Source: Raineyella sp044508675 (GTDB lineage: Bacteria > Actinomycetota > Actinomycetes > Propionibacteriales > Propionibacteriaceae). Taken from it: a stretch of DNA of 64,000 bases. The position numbers were made by a program, and so were the translations under genes. The notes under the pieces were generated by a model that saw only the letters and a list, made by a program, of their open reading frames with translations, did not search any database and was not told where the DNA came from. The DNA is taken from contig JBIQHF010000004.1 of assembly GCA_044508675.1 (NCBI GenBank), forward strand, positions 62,001 to 126,000. Reading direction: 5' to 3'. This document shows, in pieces, positions 39,473 through 47,992 of this stretch (positions are counted from its first letter, which is position 1; every line of letters starts with the position of its first letter).

Positions 39473-40006
39473 GTGGTGGACACGTGGGTCTGGATAGTCA
39501 TCGCCGTCGTCGCCCTGCTCGTCATCGCCGCCGCCGTCGTCGCGGCGACCCGCGGCAGGTCCGCAGCAAACCGACAGCGCAGGATGGAGCAGGCGGACGA
39601 GCTCCGGGCGGCCGGGCAGGAACGCGCGGTGCAGGCACACCGCCAGGAGGCGGACGCCCAACTCGCCGCGGCGCGCGCCGAGGAGGCCAGGGTGGAGGCT
39701 GAGGAGCAGCAGATGCAGGCGCGCCGCGCAGCCGAGCAGGCCCGGCAGTCGCGCGGCGAGGCCGAGGAGCACCTCCGCCGTGCGGCCGAGGTTGACCCGC
39801 GCGGGGATCCGGGACCCGGCCACGATGCCAGGCATGTCGAGGCGGACGAGCGGGCCGAGGACCTGCCGGAAGGCCGGCCACGCCGGGCGGCGGGGCCGGT
39901 CGACGATGACTCTCCCCGGGGGAGGGGGTCGAGGACGACCGGGGGCCTGTCCCCCGGCGGCGACAGGGGGCCTGGGGCCGATCGCCCTGACGACGGCCGG
40001 CCCTGA
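39473..40006 (+). CDS. Small membrane-anchored coiled-coil protein of unknown function
   Basis: 177 residues. One membrane helix (VDTWVWIVIAVVALLVIAAA and following, about residues 2-26) is followed by a basic stop-transfer (RGRSAANRQRR) and a Glu/Gln/Ala/Arg-rich stretch to about residue 105 that should form a long coiled coil. The tail is Gly/Pro/Asp/Arg-rich and probably disordered. No domain recognised; similar small proteins are common in actinobacteria. AAGGAGG precedes two successive GTG codons (39473 and 39476); either may be the start. Confidence 0.65.
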   Translation: MVDTWVWIVIAVVALLVIAAAVVAATRGRSAANRQRRMEQADELRAAGQERAVQAHRQEADAQLAAARAEEARVEAEEQQMQARRAAEQARQSRGEAEEHLRRAAEVDPRGDPGPGHDARHVEADERAEDLPEGRPRRAAGPVDDDSPRGRGSRTTGGLSPGGDRGPGADRPDDGRP

Positions 40007-40042
40007 CCTGTCCCTGGGGGCACTCCTGCGGCCCCGGCCGGG

Positions 40043-40537
40043 CTAGCGGTAGTTGGTGAACTGCACCGCGAAGTCGTAGTCCTGGGCCTTGATCAGCGCC
40101 TGCACCTGCTGCAGGTGGTCACGGCTCTTCGACGACACGCGTAGTTCGTCGCCCTGGATCTGCGCCTTGACGCCCTTGGGGGCCTCGTCGCGGATCAGCT
40201 TGGAGACCTTCTTCGCATTCTCCTGGCTGATGCCCTCGGTGACCGTCGCGGTGATCTTCCACAGCTTGCCGGAGGAGCGGGGCTCGCCGGCGTCGAGGGC
40301 CTTCAGGCTGATGCCGCGGCGGACGAGCTTGGACTGGAGGACGTCCAGGACGGCGTTCACCCGTTCCTCGGTGCTGGCCTCCAGCTCGATCACGTTCTCG
40401 CCGGACAGGGCCACCTTGGCGTCGGTGCCCTTGAAGTCGAAGCGCTGGCTGACCTCCTTGGCGGTCTGGTTCACCGCGTTGGCGACCTCCATGTGGTCGA
40501 CCTTGCTGACGACGTCGAACGAGTTCTCGCTGGCCAC
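40043..40537 (-). CDS. yajQ: YajQ family cyclic-di-GMP/nucleotide-binding protein
   Basis: 164-residue protein of the UPF0234/DUF520 family with two ferredoxin-like domains. It begins with the family signature ASENSFDVVSKVDHMEVANA and contains SQRFDFKGTDAKVALSGE, AKKVSKLIRDEAPKGVKAQI, GDELRVSSKSRDHLQQVQ and ends in DYDFAVQFTNYR. In Xanthomonas YajQ binds cyclic di-GMP; the role in actinobacteria is not established. The GTG start has GAGGAG six nt upstream. Convergent with the small membrane protein gene. Confidence 0.95.
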   Translation of the reverse strand: MASENSFDVVSKVDHMEVANAVNQTAKEVSQRFDFKGTDAKVALSGENVIELEASTEERVNAVLDVLQSKLVRRGISLKALDAGEPRSSGKLWKITATVTEGISQENAKKVSKLIRDEAPKGVKAQIQGDELRVSSKSRDHLQQVQALIKAQDYDFAVQFTNYR

Positions 40538-40661
40538 GGCTGGCTCCTCAGGTTGGTGGTGTGTCCGACCATTCTGCCGTGGTCGGGACCGATCCGGGAG
40601 GGCGGGGAGCAGGGGGTCCGCGCGTCCCGGCGGCCTGGTGCGGACCGCTCGGTGGCTCGTT

Positions 40662-40691
40662 TTGCGTTTCCGGCCGGATGCTTGCTAAGGT
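40662..40691 (+). promoter_or_regulatory. Promoter of tRNA-Tyr
   Basis: TTGCGT and TAAGGT separated by 18 nt, with the tRNA beginning about 43 nt after the -10 box. Confidence 0.5.
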
Positions 40692-40734
40692 TTCCGTCGC
40701 CCGCAAAACTCGGTTCGCCGGGGTGAGTGAGCAT

Positions 40735-40816
40735 GGCAGGTTGCCCGAGCGGCCAAAGGGAGCGGTCTGTAAAACCGTCGGCTACGCCTTCGCTGGTTCG
40801 AATCCAGCACCTGCCA
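40735..40816 (+). tRNA. tRNA-Tyr (GTA)
   Basis: An 82-nt class II tRNA. The acceptor strands GGCAGGT and ACCTGCC pair fully, the anticodon loop is CTGTAAA giving GTA, a long variable arm follows, and the T-arm is CTGGTTCGAATCCAG. The 3' CCA is not encoded. Confidence 0.95.
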
Positions 40817-40868
40817 CCCGCACAGTCGGGGCACTGACTTGCACTGGATGACTTCGCCGGACCTCGGT

Positions 40869-40897
40869 TTGGCAACACGGAGTAGCTTGTGTAAGTT
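40869..40897 (+). promoter_or_regulatory. Promoter of tRNA-Thr
   Basis: TTGGCA, a 17-nt spacer and TAAGTT give a near-consensus promoter whose start would lie about 40 nt before the tRNA. Confidence 0.65.
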
Positions 40898-40944
40898 AGG
40901 TCCTCGGCAGCTGCACCGGGATGCCTCCCGATGCAGGGTGCAAG

Positions 40945-41017
40945 GCCCCTATAGCTCAGTAGGCAGAGCGTCTCCATGGTAAGGAGAAGGTCAGCAGTTC
41001 GATTCTGCTTGGGGGCT
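40945..41017 (+). tRNA. tRNA-Thr (GGT)
   Basis: 73 nt. Acceptor strands GCCCCTA and TGGGGGC pair with one T/G wobble, the anticodon loop ATGGTAA gives GGT, and the T-arm is CAGCAGTTCGATTCTGCTT-like. CCA is not encoded. Confidence 0.95.
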
Positions 41018-41080
41018 CGGAATCCGGATCCACGGCCAGCGACGAGTGGATGGCACCAGGACTCTGGTCCGGACCAAGAT

Positions 41081-41157
41081 GGCGGGGTAGCTCAGTTGGT
41101 GAGAGCGCACGACTCATAATCGTGAGGTCGCGGGTTCGAATCCCGCCCTCGCTACCA
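41081..41157 (+). tRNA. tRNA-Met (CAT)
   Basis: 77 nt including an encoded CCA end, unlike the neighbouring tRNAs. The anticodon loop CTCATAA gives CAT. The first base pair is G with T, not the C/A mismatch of initiator tRNA, so this is elongator Met; a lysidine-modified Ile tRNA is a less likely alternative. Its place just before rpmG is conserved in actinobacteria. Confidence 0.92.
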
Positions 41158-41195
41158 CTCAGACGTAATGACTCGAAACAGACAGAGGATGAATC

Positions 41196-41363
41196 ATGGC
41201 CAAGGCTTCTGATATTCGGCCGAAGATCACGCTCGCCTGCACCGACTGCAAGGAGCGCAACTACATCACCAAGAAGAACCGGCGCAACACTCCGGATCGT
41301 CTGGAGATGAAGAAGTTCTGCCCGAAGTGCGGCCACCACACCGCGCACCGCGAGACCCGCTGA
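41196..41363 (+). CDS. rpmG: 50S ribosomal protein L33 (zinc-binding form)
   Basis: 55-residue ribosomal protein: MAKASDIRPK at the start, two CxxC pairs (CTDC and CPKC) and the basic ending HHTAHRETR. The four Cys make this the zinc-containing C+ type; zinc-independent paralogues, if any, lie outside the window. AGAGGA precedes the ATG. It follows tRNA-Met by about 40 nt and is followed by a strong hairpin. Confidence 0.95.
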   Translation: MAKASDIRPKITLACTDCKERNYITKKNRRNTPDRLEMKKFCPKCGHHTAHRETR

Positions 41364-41395
41364 AGCAGTCGGTCTTTCGGAACACAGACACTGCC

Positions 41396-41427
41396 GACAG
41401 GGCGTCACCTCCGGGTGGCGCCCTGTC
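41396..41427 (+). terminator. Terminator after rpmG
   Basis: A 14-bp stem (GACAGGGCGTCACC with GGTGGCGCCCTGTC, one T/G pair) closes a TCCG loop. The following GCGTTCCCCC is only slightly T-rich. Confidence 0.7.
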
Positions 41428-41481
41428 GCGTTCCCCCGTCCAGCCGGCTGCCCTCGATCCCGCTGATCGCGCCGCACAGAG

Positions 41482-41487
41482 TAGCCT
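41482..41487 (+). promoter_or_regulatory. Leaderless promoter -10 box of the HadA-like gene
   Basis: TAGCCT ends six nt before the ATG at 41494, and no Shine-Dalgarno intervenes. Confidence 0.6.
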
Positions 41488-41493
41488 CGTGTC

Positions 41494-41934
41494 ATGGCCA
41501 TCACGTCTGAGCACGCCGGGAGGACTTACCCGGCCACGGAGCCCTACCAGGTGTCCCGCGCCAAGATCCGAGAGTTCGCCCGCGCGATCGGTGACGACAA
41601 TCCTTCGTACGCCGGCCCCAATCCGGTGGCCCCGCCGACGTTCGCCTTCGTCGTGGCGTCCAACGCCTGGGAAGCGATGTTCGCCGACGACGAGCTGGAC
41701 CTGGCCCTGCGCCGCATCATCCACGGCGAGCAGAAGTTCGCCTACACCCGCGCCCTGCGCGCCGGGGACGAGGTCGTCGGCCGACTCACCATCGACCAGG
41801 TCCGGGCACGTGGCCCGATGGAGTTCATCACCACGACCGTCGACGTACGGACGACCAAGGACGAGCCGGTCTGCACCGTGACCGCGCAGCTGATCCACAA
41901 CCGCGAGGACGCCGCCGCCAAGGAGGCGCAGTGA
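41494..41934 (+). CDS. HadA-like MaoC-family dehydratase subunit (non-catalytic partner)
   Basis: 146-residue hot-dog-fold protein similar to the N-terminal half of FAS1/MaoC dehydratases and to mycobacterial HadA. The segment REFARAIGDDNPSYAGPNPV aligns with the active-site loop of the partner but lacks the catalytic His, as in HadA, which binds the acyl chain. It lies between rpmG and murB, the position of hadA in mycobacteria. Mycolate synthesis is not implied here; the pair may hydrate or dehydrate 3-hydroxyacyl thioesters in another fatty-acid pathway. Confidence 0.85.
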   Translation: MAITSEHAGRTYPATEPYQVSRAKIREFARAIGDDNPSYAGPNPVAPPTFAFVVASNAWEAMFADDELDLALRRIIHGEQKFAYTRALRAGDEVVGRLTIDQVRARGPMEFITTTVDVRTTKDEPVCTVTAQLIHNREDAAAKEAQ

Positions 41935-42360
41935 TGACCGAGAACACCGTCCCGCTGACGATCGGGCACCAGCTCCCACCGCTCACCGTCAACCTGACCC
42001 GCGCCGACCTGGTCCGGTACGCCGGCGCCTCGACCGACTTCAACCCGATCCACTGGTCGGACCGGATGGCCCGCAAGGTCGGGATGCCTTCGGTCATCGC
42101 CCACGGCATGCTCACCATGGCGACCGCCCTGCGCATCGTCACCGACTGGGTCGGCGACCCGGCGAAGGTCCGCAGCTACTCGGCCCGGTTCACCAACCCT
42201 GTACCGGTCCCCGACGACGGGTCCGGCACCGAGCTGCGGATCAGCGGCACCGTCACCGAGCTGTCCGACGAGACCGCCACGGTCACCATCACCGCGGTCA
42301 TCACCGGCGAGGACGGCGAGGACGTCAAGGTGTTGGGCCAGGCGAAGGTGGTGGTGGACC

Positions 42361-42368
<8 letters not shown>
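41934..42368 (+). CDS. HadB-like MaoC-family dehydratase (catalytic subunit)
   Basis: 144-residue hot-dog protein with the hydratase-2 motif YAGASTDFNPIHWSD, giving the catalytic Asp35-His40 dyad, followed by GMPSVIAHGMLTMA. It should form a heterodimer with the upstream HadA-like protein and act on (R)-3-hydroxyacyl/enoyl thioesters. AAGGAGG lies four nt before a GTG and seven nt before the ATG at 41934; the ATG has the better spacing and overlaps the previous stop by one base. Overlaps murB by 8 nt. Confidence 0.87.
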
Positions 42369-43425
<1,057 letters not shown>

Positions 43426-43434
43426 GAGGCCGCC

Positions 43435-45285
43435 GTGACCGACGAAGCGCCCCGCCAGCCCCGACTGTCCAGCGTCGACGTCGACCCGCCGCCGGGTGAG
43501 GCCCGACCCGACTTCGCAGTCTGGGCGCCCCGACCCGGCCGGGTCCGACTGTGGACCCGACCGGCGGCCCAGCCGGACACCGAGCCGTCGGTGGTCTACA
43601 TGGCCCGGGGGGCCGACGACTGGTGGGACCCGGTCGAGGAGGTCGAGCTGCCGGCCGACGGCGAGCTGGACTACGGCTACCTGCTGGACGACGACCCGAC
43701 CCCGCGGCCCGACCCGCGCACCCGCCGCCAGCCGTACGGGGTGCACGACGTGTCACGGACGTACGATCCGACCGCGTACGCGTGGGGCGACGACGCCTGG
43801 ACCGGACGGCAGCTGGCCGGATCGGTGATCTACGAGCTGCACATCGGTACGTTCACGGCGGGGGGGACCCTCGACGCCGCGATCGGGCGGCTGGATCACC
43901 TGGTCCGACTGGGGGTCGACATGGTCGAGCTGCTGCCGGTGGCGGCCTTCAACGGGCCGCGCGGCTGGGGGTACGAGGGGGTCGACTGGTACTGCGTGCA
44001 CGAGCCGTACGGCGGGCCGGCCGCCTACCAGCGATTCGTCGACGCCTGCCACGCCCGCGGGCTGGCCGTGGTCCAGGACGTGGTCTACAACCACTGGGGC
44101 CCGTCCGGGAACTACCTGCCGATGTTCGCGCCCTACCTCGACGACACGACCGACACCCCGTGGGGGAACCCGGTCAACCTGGACGGTCCGCTGTCGGACG
44201 AGGTCCGTCGGTACGTGGTCGACAACGCCCTGATGTGGCTGCGCGACTACCACGTCGACGGCCTGCGGATCGATGCCGTGCACGCCTTCTCCGACCCCGG
44301 CCAGGCGGTCGACATCCTGGAGGAACTGTCCATCGAGGTCGATGCGCTCAGTGCGTTCCTGCGCCGGCCGTTGTCCCTCGTCGCCGAGTCCGACCAGAAC
44401 AACCCACGGCTCTTCACCCCGCGCGAGGCCGGCGGCTACGGGCTGACCGGCCAGTGGGCCGACGACTTCCACCACGCCGTGGTCGCGAACCTGGCCGGCA
44501 CCCGGGCCGGCTACTACGCAGACTTCGCCACCCCGCAGGCACTGGAGTACGTGATCAACCACGGCTTCCTGCACGACGGCAGCTACTCGACCTTCCGGGA
44601 GCGCCGGCACGGCCGTCCGCTGCCGCCCGAGACACCCGGCTGGCGGCTGGTCGTCTGCTCCGACAACCATGACCAGATCGGCAACCGGGCGGCCGGCGAC
44701 CGGCTCCGCACCCGGGTCGATGACCGTACGCTTGCGCTGGCCGCGGTGCTGACCCTGACCTCCCCGTTCACCCCGATGGTGTTCATGGGGGAGGAGTGGG
44801 GGGCCGCCACGCCGTGGGCGTTCTTCAGCTCCCATCCGGAGCCGGACCTGGCCCGGTCGGTGACCGAGGGTCGGCGGGCTGAGTTCGCGCGGATGGACTG
44901 GGACCCGCAGGACATCCCCGACCCGCAGGCGCCCGAGACGTTCACCCGGTCGACCCTGGACTGGTCGGAGCCGGAGCGCGGCCCGTACGCCGATCACCTG
45001 GCCCTGGTGCGCAACCTGCTGCTGTTGCGCCGGTCCTGGCCCGACCTGGCCGATCCACGGAGGGGCCGCACCCGGGCCCACCTCGCCCCGGGAAATGACC
45101 ACGTGCTGGTGGTCGAGCGAGGTGAGCGCATCGTGGTCGCGGTCAACCTCGGCGCGACCACCGTCGACACCGGACTCGCCGGTCAGGTGCTGCTCACCAC
45201 CGGTGACGTCACCGGTGGGAGCAGCCCGGCCGACGGCGGAGTGCGCCTGGGGGCCCGGTCCTCGGTGGTGCTGCAACGGGCCTGA
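43435..45285 (+). CDS. treZ: Malto-oligosyltrehalose trehalohydrolase
   Basis: Releases trehalose from maltooligosyl-trehalose made by TreY. 616 residues: an N-terminal beta domain (FAVWAPRPGRVRLWT), a GH13 barrel with YELHIGTFTAGGTLDAAI, VVYNHWGPSGNYLP, the nucleophile in DGLRIDAVHA (Asp280), the acid Glu318 in LVAESDQNNPRLF, and the third acid in CSDNHDQIGNRAAGD; a C-terminal sheet domain follows. The tryptophan-rich MVFMGEEWGAATPWAFFSSH is typical for TreZ. treX and treY are not in the window. GAGAGG precedes the GTG start. Confidence 0.94.
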   Translation: MTDEAPRQPRLSSVDVDPPPGEARPDFAVWAPRPGRVRLWTRPAAQPDTEPSVVYMARGADDWWDPVEEVELPADGELDYGYLLDDDPTPRPDPRTRRQPYGVHDVSRTYDPTAYAWGDDAWTGRQLAGSVIYELHIGTFTAGGTLDAAIGRLDHLVRLGVDMVELLPVAAFNGPRGWGYEGVDWYCVHEPYGGPAAYQRFVDACHARGLAVVQDVVYNHWGPSGNYLPMFAPYLDDTTDTPWGNPVNLDGPLSDEVRRYVVDNALMWLRDYHVDGLRIDAVHAFSDPGQAVDILEELSIEVDALSAFLRRPLSLVAESDQNNPRLFTPREAGGYGLTGQWADDFHHAVVANLAGTRAGYYADFATPQALEYVINHGFLHDGSYSTFRERRHGRPLPPETPGWRLVVCSDNHDQIGNRAAGDRLRTRVDDRTLALAAVLTLTSPFTPMVFMGEEWGAATPWAFFSSHPEPDLARSVTEGRRAEFARMDWDPQDIPDPQAPETFTRSTLDWSEPERGPYADHLALVRNLLLLRRSWPDLADPRRGRTRAHLAPGNDHVLVVERGERIVVAVNLGATTVDTGLAGQVLLTTGDVTGGSSPADGGVRLGARSSVVLQRA

Positions 45286-45362
45286 GCCGGTGGTGAGACG
45301 GGCGCGCAGGCCCTTGGCCGGGTGGATAATCTGCAGCACAGAGGTGGTCACCTGGCCCCGGT

Positions 45363-45392
45363 TCGACATCGGGCCGCGGATCTGGGTAAACT
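45363..45392 (+). promoter_or_regulatory. Promoter of tRNA-Trp
   Basis: TCGACA, an 18-nt spacer and TAAACT, about 30 nt before the tRNA. Confidence 0.6.
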
Positions 45393-45423
45393 ACCGATCT
45401 TGTCGGCGGGGAACCGCCGGCGG

Positions 45424-45496
45424 ACGGCACTAGCTCAATTGGCAGAGCATCGGTCTCCAAAACCGAAGGTTGTGGGTTCAAGTCCCTCGTGCCGTG
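45424..45496 (+). tRNA. tRNA-Trp (CCA)
   Basis: 73 nt. Acceptor strands ACGGCAC and GTGCCGT pair completely; the anticodon loop CTCCAAA gives CCA; discriminator base G fits tRNA-Trp. In the T-stem GTGGG faces CCCTC, leaving a T/T mismatch at position 50:64. It precedes secE, the normal actinobacterial order. Confidence 0.95.
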
Positions 45497-45645
45497 CGAG
45501 TCCGCAGTGGCTGGATCGCGGACACGACGAGCAGTCCTCGACGGCGGTAGAGTCGGAGGTGACGTCCGGCGGTTCACAGGCGCTCCCTGCCTGCCGGGGC
45601 ATCATGACCGAGACAGGTCGCTGACCTGGCAAGACGGAGGACGAC

Positions 45646-45987
45646 GTGGCAGAGGACATGAAGGATCGCAGCGGTCCCGACGACGTCGACGTCGCCGGAG
45701 GAAGCGCCCCGGTCCCTGCCGAGAGGCAGCGCGGAAGTCGCCGCCCGGTTCGCAAGGCCGAGTCTTCCTCCGGGCGCAGCGACCTCCCCCGATACGAGCA
45801 GAAGGCCGGCCCCATCACTTTCGTCGGCCAGTCCGTCGACGAGTTGAAGAAGGTCGTCTGGCCCACGAGGCAGGAGATGGGCGGCTACTTCGTCGCCGTG
45901 TTGGTTTTCGTGGCCTTCATCATGGTGCTCGTGAGTCTGCTCGACACCGGCCTGGGCTGGCTGACGCTGAAGCTGTTCGGCGCATGA
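45646..45987 (+). CDS. secE: Preprotein translocase subunit SecE
   Basis: 113 residues. A hydrophilic N-terminal region of about 65 residues precedes the conserved amphipathic helix SVDELKKVVWPTRQEMGGYF and a single membrane helix (VAVLVFVAFIMVLVSLLD). It clamps SecY in the protein export channel. GGAGG lies before the GTG start. A TAGAGT at 45548-45553 may be the -10 box, without a clear -35. nusG follows after 26 nt. Confidence 0.94.
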   Translation: MAEDMKDRSGPDDVDVAGGSAPVPAERQRGSRRPVRKAESSSGRSDLPRYEQKAGPITFVGQSVDELKKVVWPTRQEMGGYFVAVLVFVAFIMVLVSLLDTGLGWLTLKLFGA

Positions 45988-46013
45988 CGTACGACAAAGA
46001 CCGAGAGGGAAAC

Positions 46014-47132
46014 GTGGCAAACAACGACGAGTTCGATCCGTCCGAGGTGGAGATCGACCTGGACGCGTTCGAGGACGAAACCGTCGGTGAAGAGCCCGAT
46101 CTGGACCTCGACTTCGATCTCGAGGACGAGGACGAGGACGACGAGGAGCTGGGCGCCGACGATCTCTTCGGCAGCGATGACGACCAGGCCGCCGCCGCCG
46201 AGCGGGCCGCCGCAAGGGCCGGCACCAAGACCGGAGCCGTCGTGACCGAGACCGAGCACGCCGAGGACGTCGAGGAGACTGAGGCCGAGCCTGAGGAGCT
46301 CGAGGAGACTGAGGCCGAGGCTGAGGACGTCGAGGAGGCTGGGCAGTCCGAGGACATCGAGGAGTCCGAGGACGTCGAGGACGAGCCGGCCGCCACGGTT
46401 CCGAGCACGCCGACCTCCCCGGCGCGCGGTCTTGACGACGACTTCGAGATCAACCTGAACTTCGACGCCGACGAGTCCGCCGAGGTCGCCCCCGAGCCGG
46501 TCGGCTTCGATGCCGAGGCCGAGATCGACAAGGCGATGGCTGAGCTGCACGCCGAGCTGGAGGACAAGTTCGGCGACTGGTATGTGGTGCACACGTATGC
46601 CGGCATGGAGAACCGGGTCAAGCAGAACATCGAGCAGCGCGTGACCTCCCTCAACATGGAGGACTACATCTACGAGACCGTGGTGCCCACCGAGACAGTC
46701 GTCGAGATGAAGAACGGCAACAAGAAGGAAGTCACCCGGGTCTACCTCCCGGGGTATGTCCTGGTCCGGATGGACCTGACCGACGAGTCCTGGGGCTGTA
46801 TCCGGCACACGCCGGCAGTGACCGGCTTCGTCGGCAACGCCAACGATCCGACCCCGCTGATGATCGACGAGGTCGAGAGCATGCTGCGTCCGGGGATCGT
46901 CGCCCGGATCTCCGCCTCCGCCCAGGGCAAGGGCAAGCGCCCGGTCAAGAAGGTCGAGGTGCAGGACTACCAGATCGGCGACTCGATCATGGTCATCGAG
47001 GGTCCGTTCGCCGGGGTGCCGGGCATCATCACCGAGATCAATCCGAACAGCCAGCGCCTGATCGCGACCGTGGAGTTCATGGGGCGCGACACCCCCGTCG
47101 ACCTCACCTTCCCGCAGATCGAGAAGTCCTGA
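46014..47132 (+). CDS. nusG: Transcription elongation/antitermination factor NusG with a very long acidic N-terminal extension
   Basis: 372 residues. Residues from about 189 on form a normal NusG: NGN domain starting WYVVHTYAGMENRVKQNIEQ, VYLPGYVLVRMDL and GFVGNANDPTPL, then the KOW domain VIEGPFAGVPGIITEINP ending in FPQIEKS. The first ~188 residues are overwhelmingly Asp/Glu, including tandem 10-residue repeats at 84-113. Acidic N-terminal extensions are known in actinobacterial NusG, but this one is as long as the conserved protein. I start at GTG 46014, preceded by GAGAGGGA; an ATG at 45984 overlapping the secE stop would add ten residues. The extension may contact basic surfaces of ribosome or polymerase (inference). 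Confidence 0.93.
   Translation: MANNDEFDPSEVEIDLDAFEDETVGEEPDLDLDFDLEDEDEDDEELGADDLFGSDDDQAAAAERAAARAGTKTGAVVTETEHAEDVEETEAEPEELEETEAEAEDVEEAGQSEDIEESEDVEDEPAATVPSTPTSPARGLDDDFEINLNFDADESAEVAPEPVGFDAEAEIDKAMAELHAELEDKFGDWYVVHTYAGMENRVKQNIEQRVTSLNMEDYIYETVVPTETVVEMKNGNKKEVTRVYLPGYVLVRMDLTDESWGCIRHTPAVTGFVGNANDPTPLMIDEVESMLRPGIVARISASAQGKGKRPVKKVEVQDYQIGDSIMVIEGPFAGVPGIITEINPNSQRLIATVEFMGRDTPVDLTFPQIEKS
46263..46352 (+). repeat. Three tandem 30-bp repeats inside nusG
   Basis: In-frame 30-bp units encode EDVEETEAEP, EELEETEAEA and EDVEEAGQSE. The first two are nearly identical at DNA level, the third is diverged; further EDVE/DIEE variants continue downstream. The pattern suggests growth of the acidic region by slippage or unequal crossing-over. 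Confidence 0.75.
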
Positions 47133-47450
47133 TCCCGGCCCGTTCCAGGACGGACGAGGATCCCTCCGGACCGCGAATTACGCGGCGGAGGGGTCCTCGG
47201 GTTATGATTTGACACTGTGCCGCCGTGTGCCCGCCTCCGGGTGGCCCTGCGACACATCGGTCGGTAGCTGAGCAACCCCAGCCCGGTTCCCCTCGCACCG
47301 GCCCGCGGCGGGTACGCAGTCCGTGCCCCTGCACCGGTCCCGCACCCCGTTGCGGGGCCGCCGACACATCGGCCGCACGGTCCCGTGAGGCCGCCGAGAA
47401 TGACCGTACGTTCGCGTACGGCCATGCGCATGCACTGAAAGGACCCTCGC
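47133..47450 (+). other. nusG-rplK intergenic region: terminator and structured rplK leader
   Basis: After the hairpin at 47155-47199 come TATGAT (47203-47208) and TTGACA (47209-47214), promoter-like boxes without well-placed partners. The leader then holds an 11-bp direct repeat CGACACATCGG (47250 and 47362), a CCCCG-TTG-CGGGG hairpin (47345-47357) and the hairpin CCGTACG-TTCG-CGTACGG (47404-47421), about 17 nt before the rplK Shine-Dalgarno. In other bacteria L1 represses the rplKA mRNA; a site in this leader is possible but not shown. I see no gene here. Confidence 0.5.
47155..47199 (+). terminator. Terminator after nusG
   Basis: A long stem pairs CGAGGATCCCTCCG with CGGAGGGGTCCTCG (one G/T pair) and continues inward as CCGC/GCGG around a small AT loop; the moderately T-rich GTTATGATTTG follows. 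Confidence 0.7.
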
Positions 47451-47882
47451 ATGCCCCCGAAGAAGAAGGTTGCGGCGCTCGTCAAGATCGCCATCAATGC
47501 GGGCCAGGCCAACCCGGCCCCGCCCGTCGGTACCGCCCTCGGTCCGCATGGCGTCAACATCATGGAGTTCTGCAAGGCGTACAACGCCGCGACGGAATCC
47601 CAGCGTGGCAACGTCGTCCCCGTCGAGATCACGATCTACGAGGACCGCACGTTCACCTTCATCACGAAGACGCCGCCGGCCTCCGAGCTGATCAAGAAGG
47701 CCGCCGGCCTGAAGAAGGGCTCCGGCGCCCCGAACAAGGAGAAGGTCGGCAAGCTCACCGCCGACCAGGTCCGCGAGATCGCGACGACCAAGCTCCCCGA
47801 CCTCAATGCCAACGACGTCGAGGCCGCCATGAAGATCGTCGCCGGCACTGCCCGATCCATGGGCGTCAACGTCGAGAGCTGA
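47451..47882 (+). CDS. rplK: 50S ribosomal protein L11
   Basis: 143 residues, full length. Conserved segments: KIAINAGQANPAPPVGTALG, GVNIMEFCKAYNAATESQRG, ITIYEDRTFTFITKTPPASE and the C-terminal rRNA-binding IVAGTARSMGVNVES. It binds the GTPase centre of 23S rRNA and is the target region for thiostrepton. AAAGGA precedes the ATG. Followed after 110 nt by rplA. Confidence 0.98.
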   Translation: MPPKKKVAALVKIAINAGQANPAPPVGTALGPHGVNIMEFCKAYNAATESQRGNVVPVEITIYEDRTFTFITKTPPASELIKKAAGLKKGSGAPNKEKVGKLTADQVREIATTKLPDLNANDVEAAMKIVAGTARSMGVNVES

Positions 47883-47992
47883 TCCCTCCGCCCCGGCCGT
47901 ACGACACGGGACCGGGATCCACCTCCGGACGTGGGAGGACCCCGCGCGGTCCGCACCACAACTGGGCACCTGAGCAGTAAGGAAACCAGCAC

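Noticed and set aside
45984..46013. ATG overlapping the secE stop as nusG start
   Set aside because: It lacks a Shine-Dalgarno, while GTG 46014 has GAGAGGGA at proper spacing; it stays a minor alternative.
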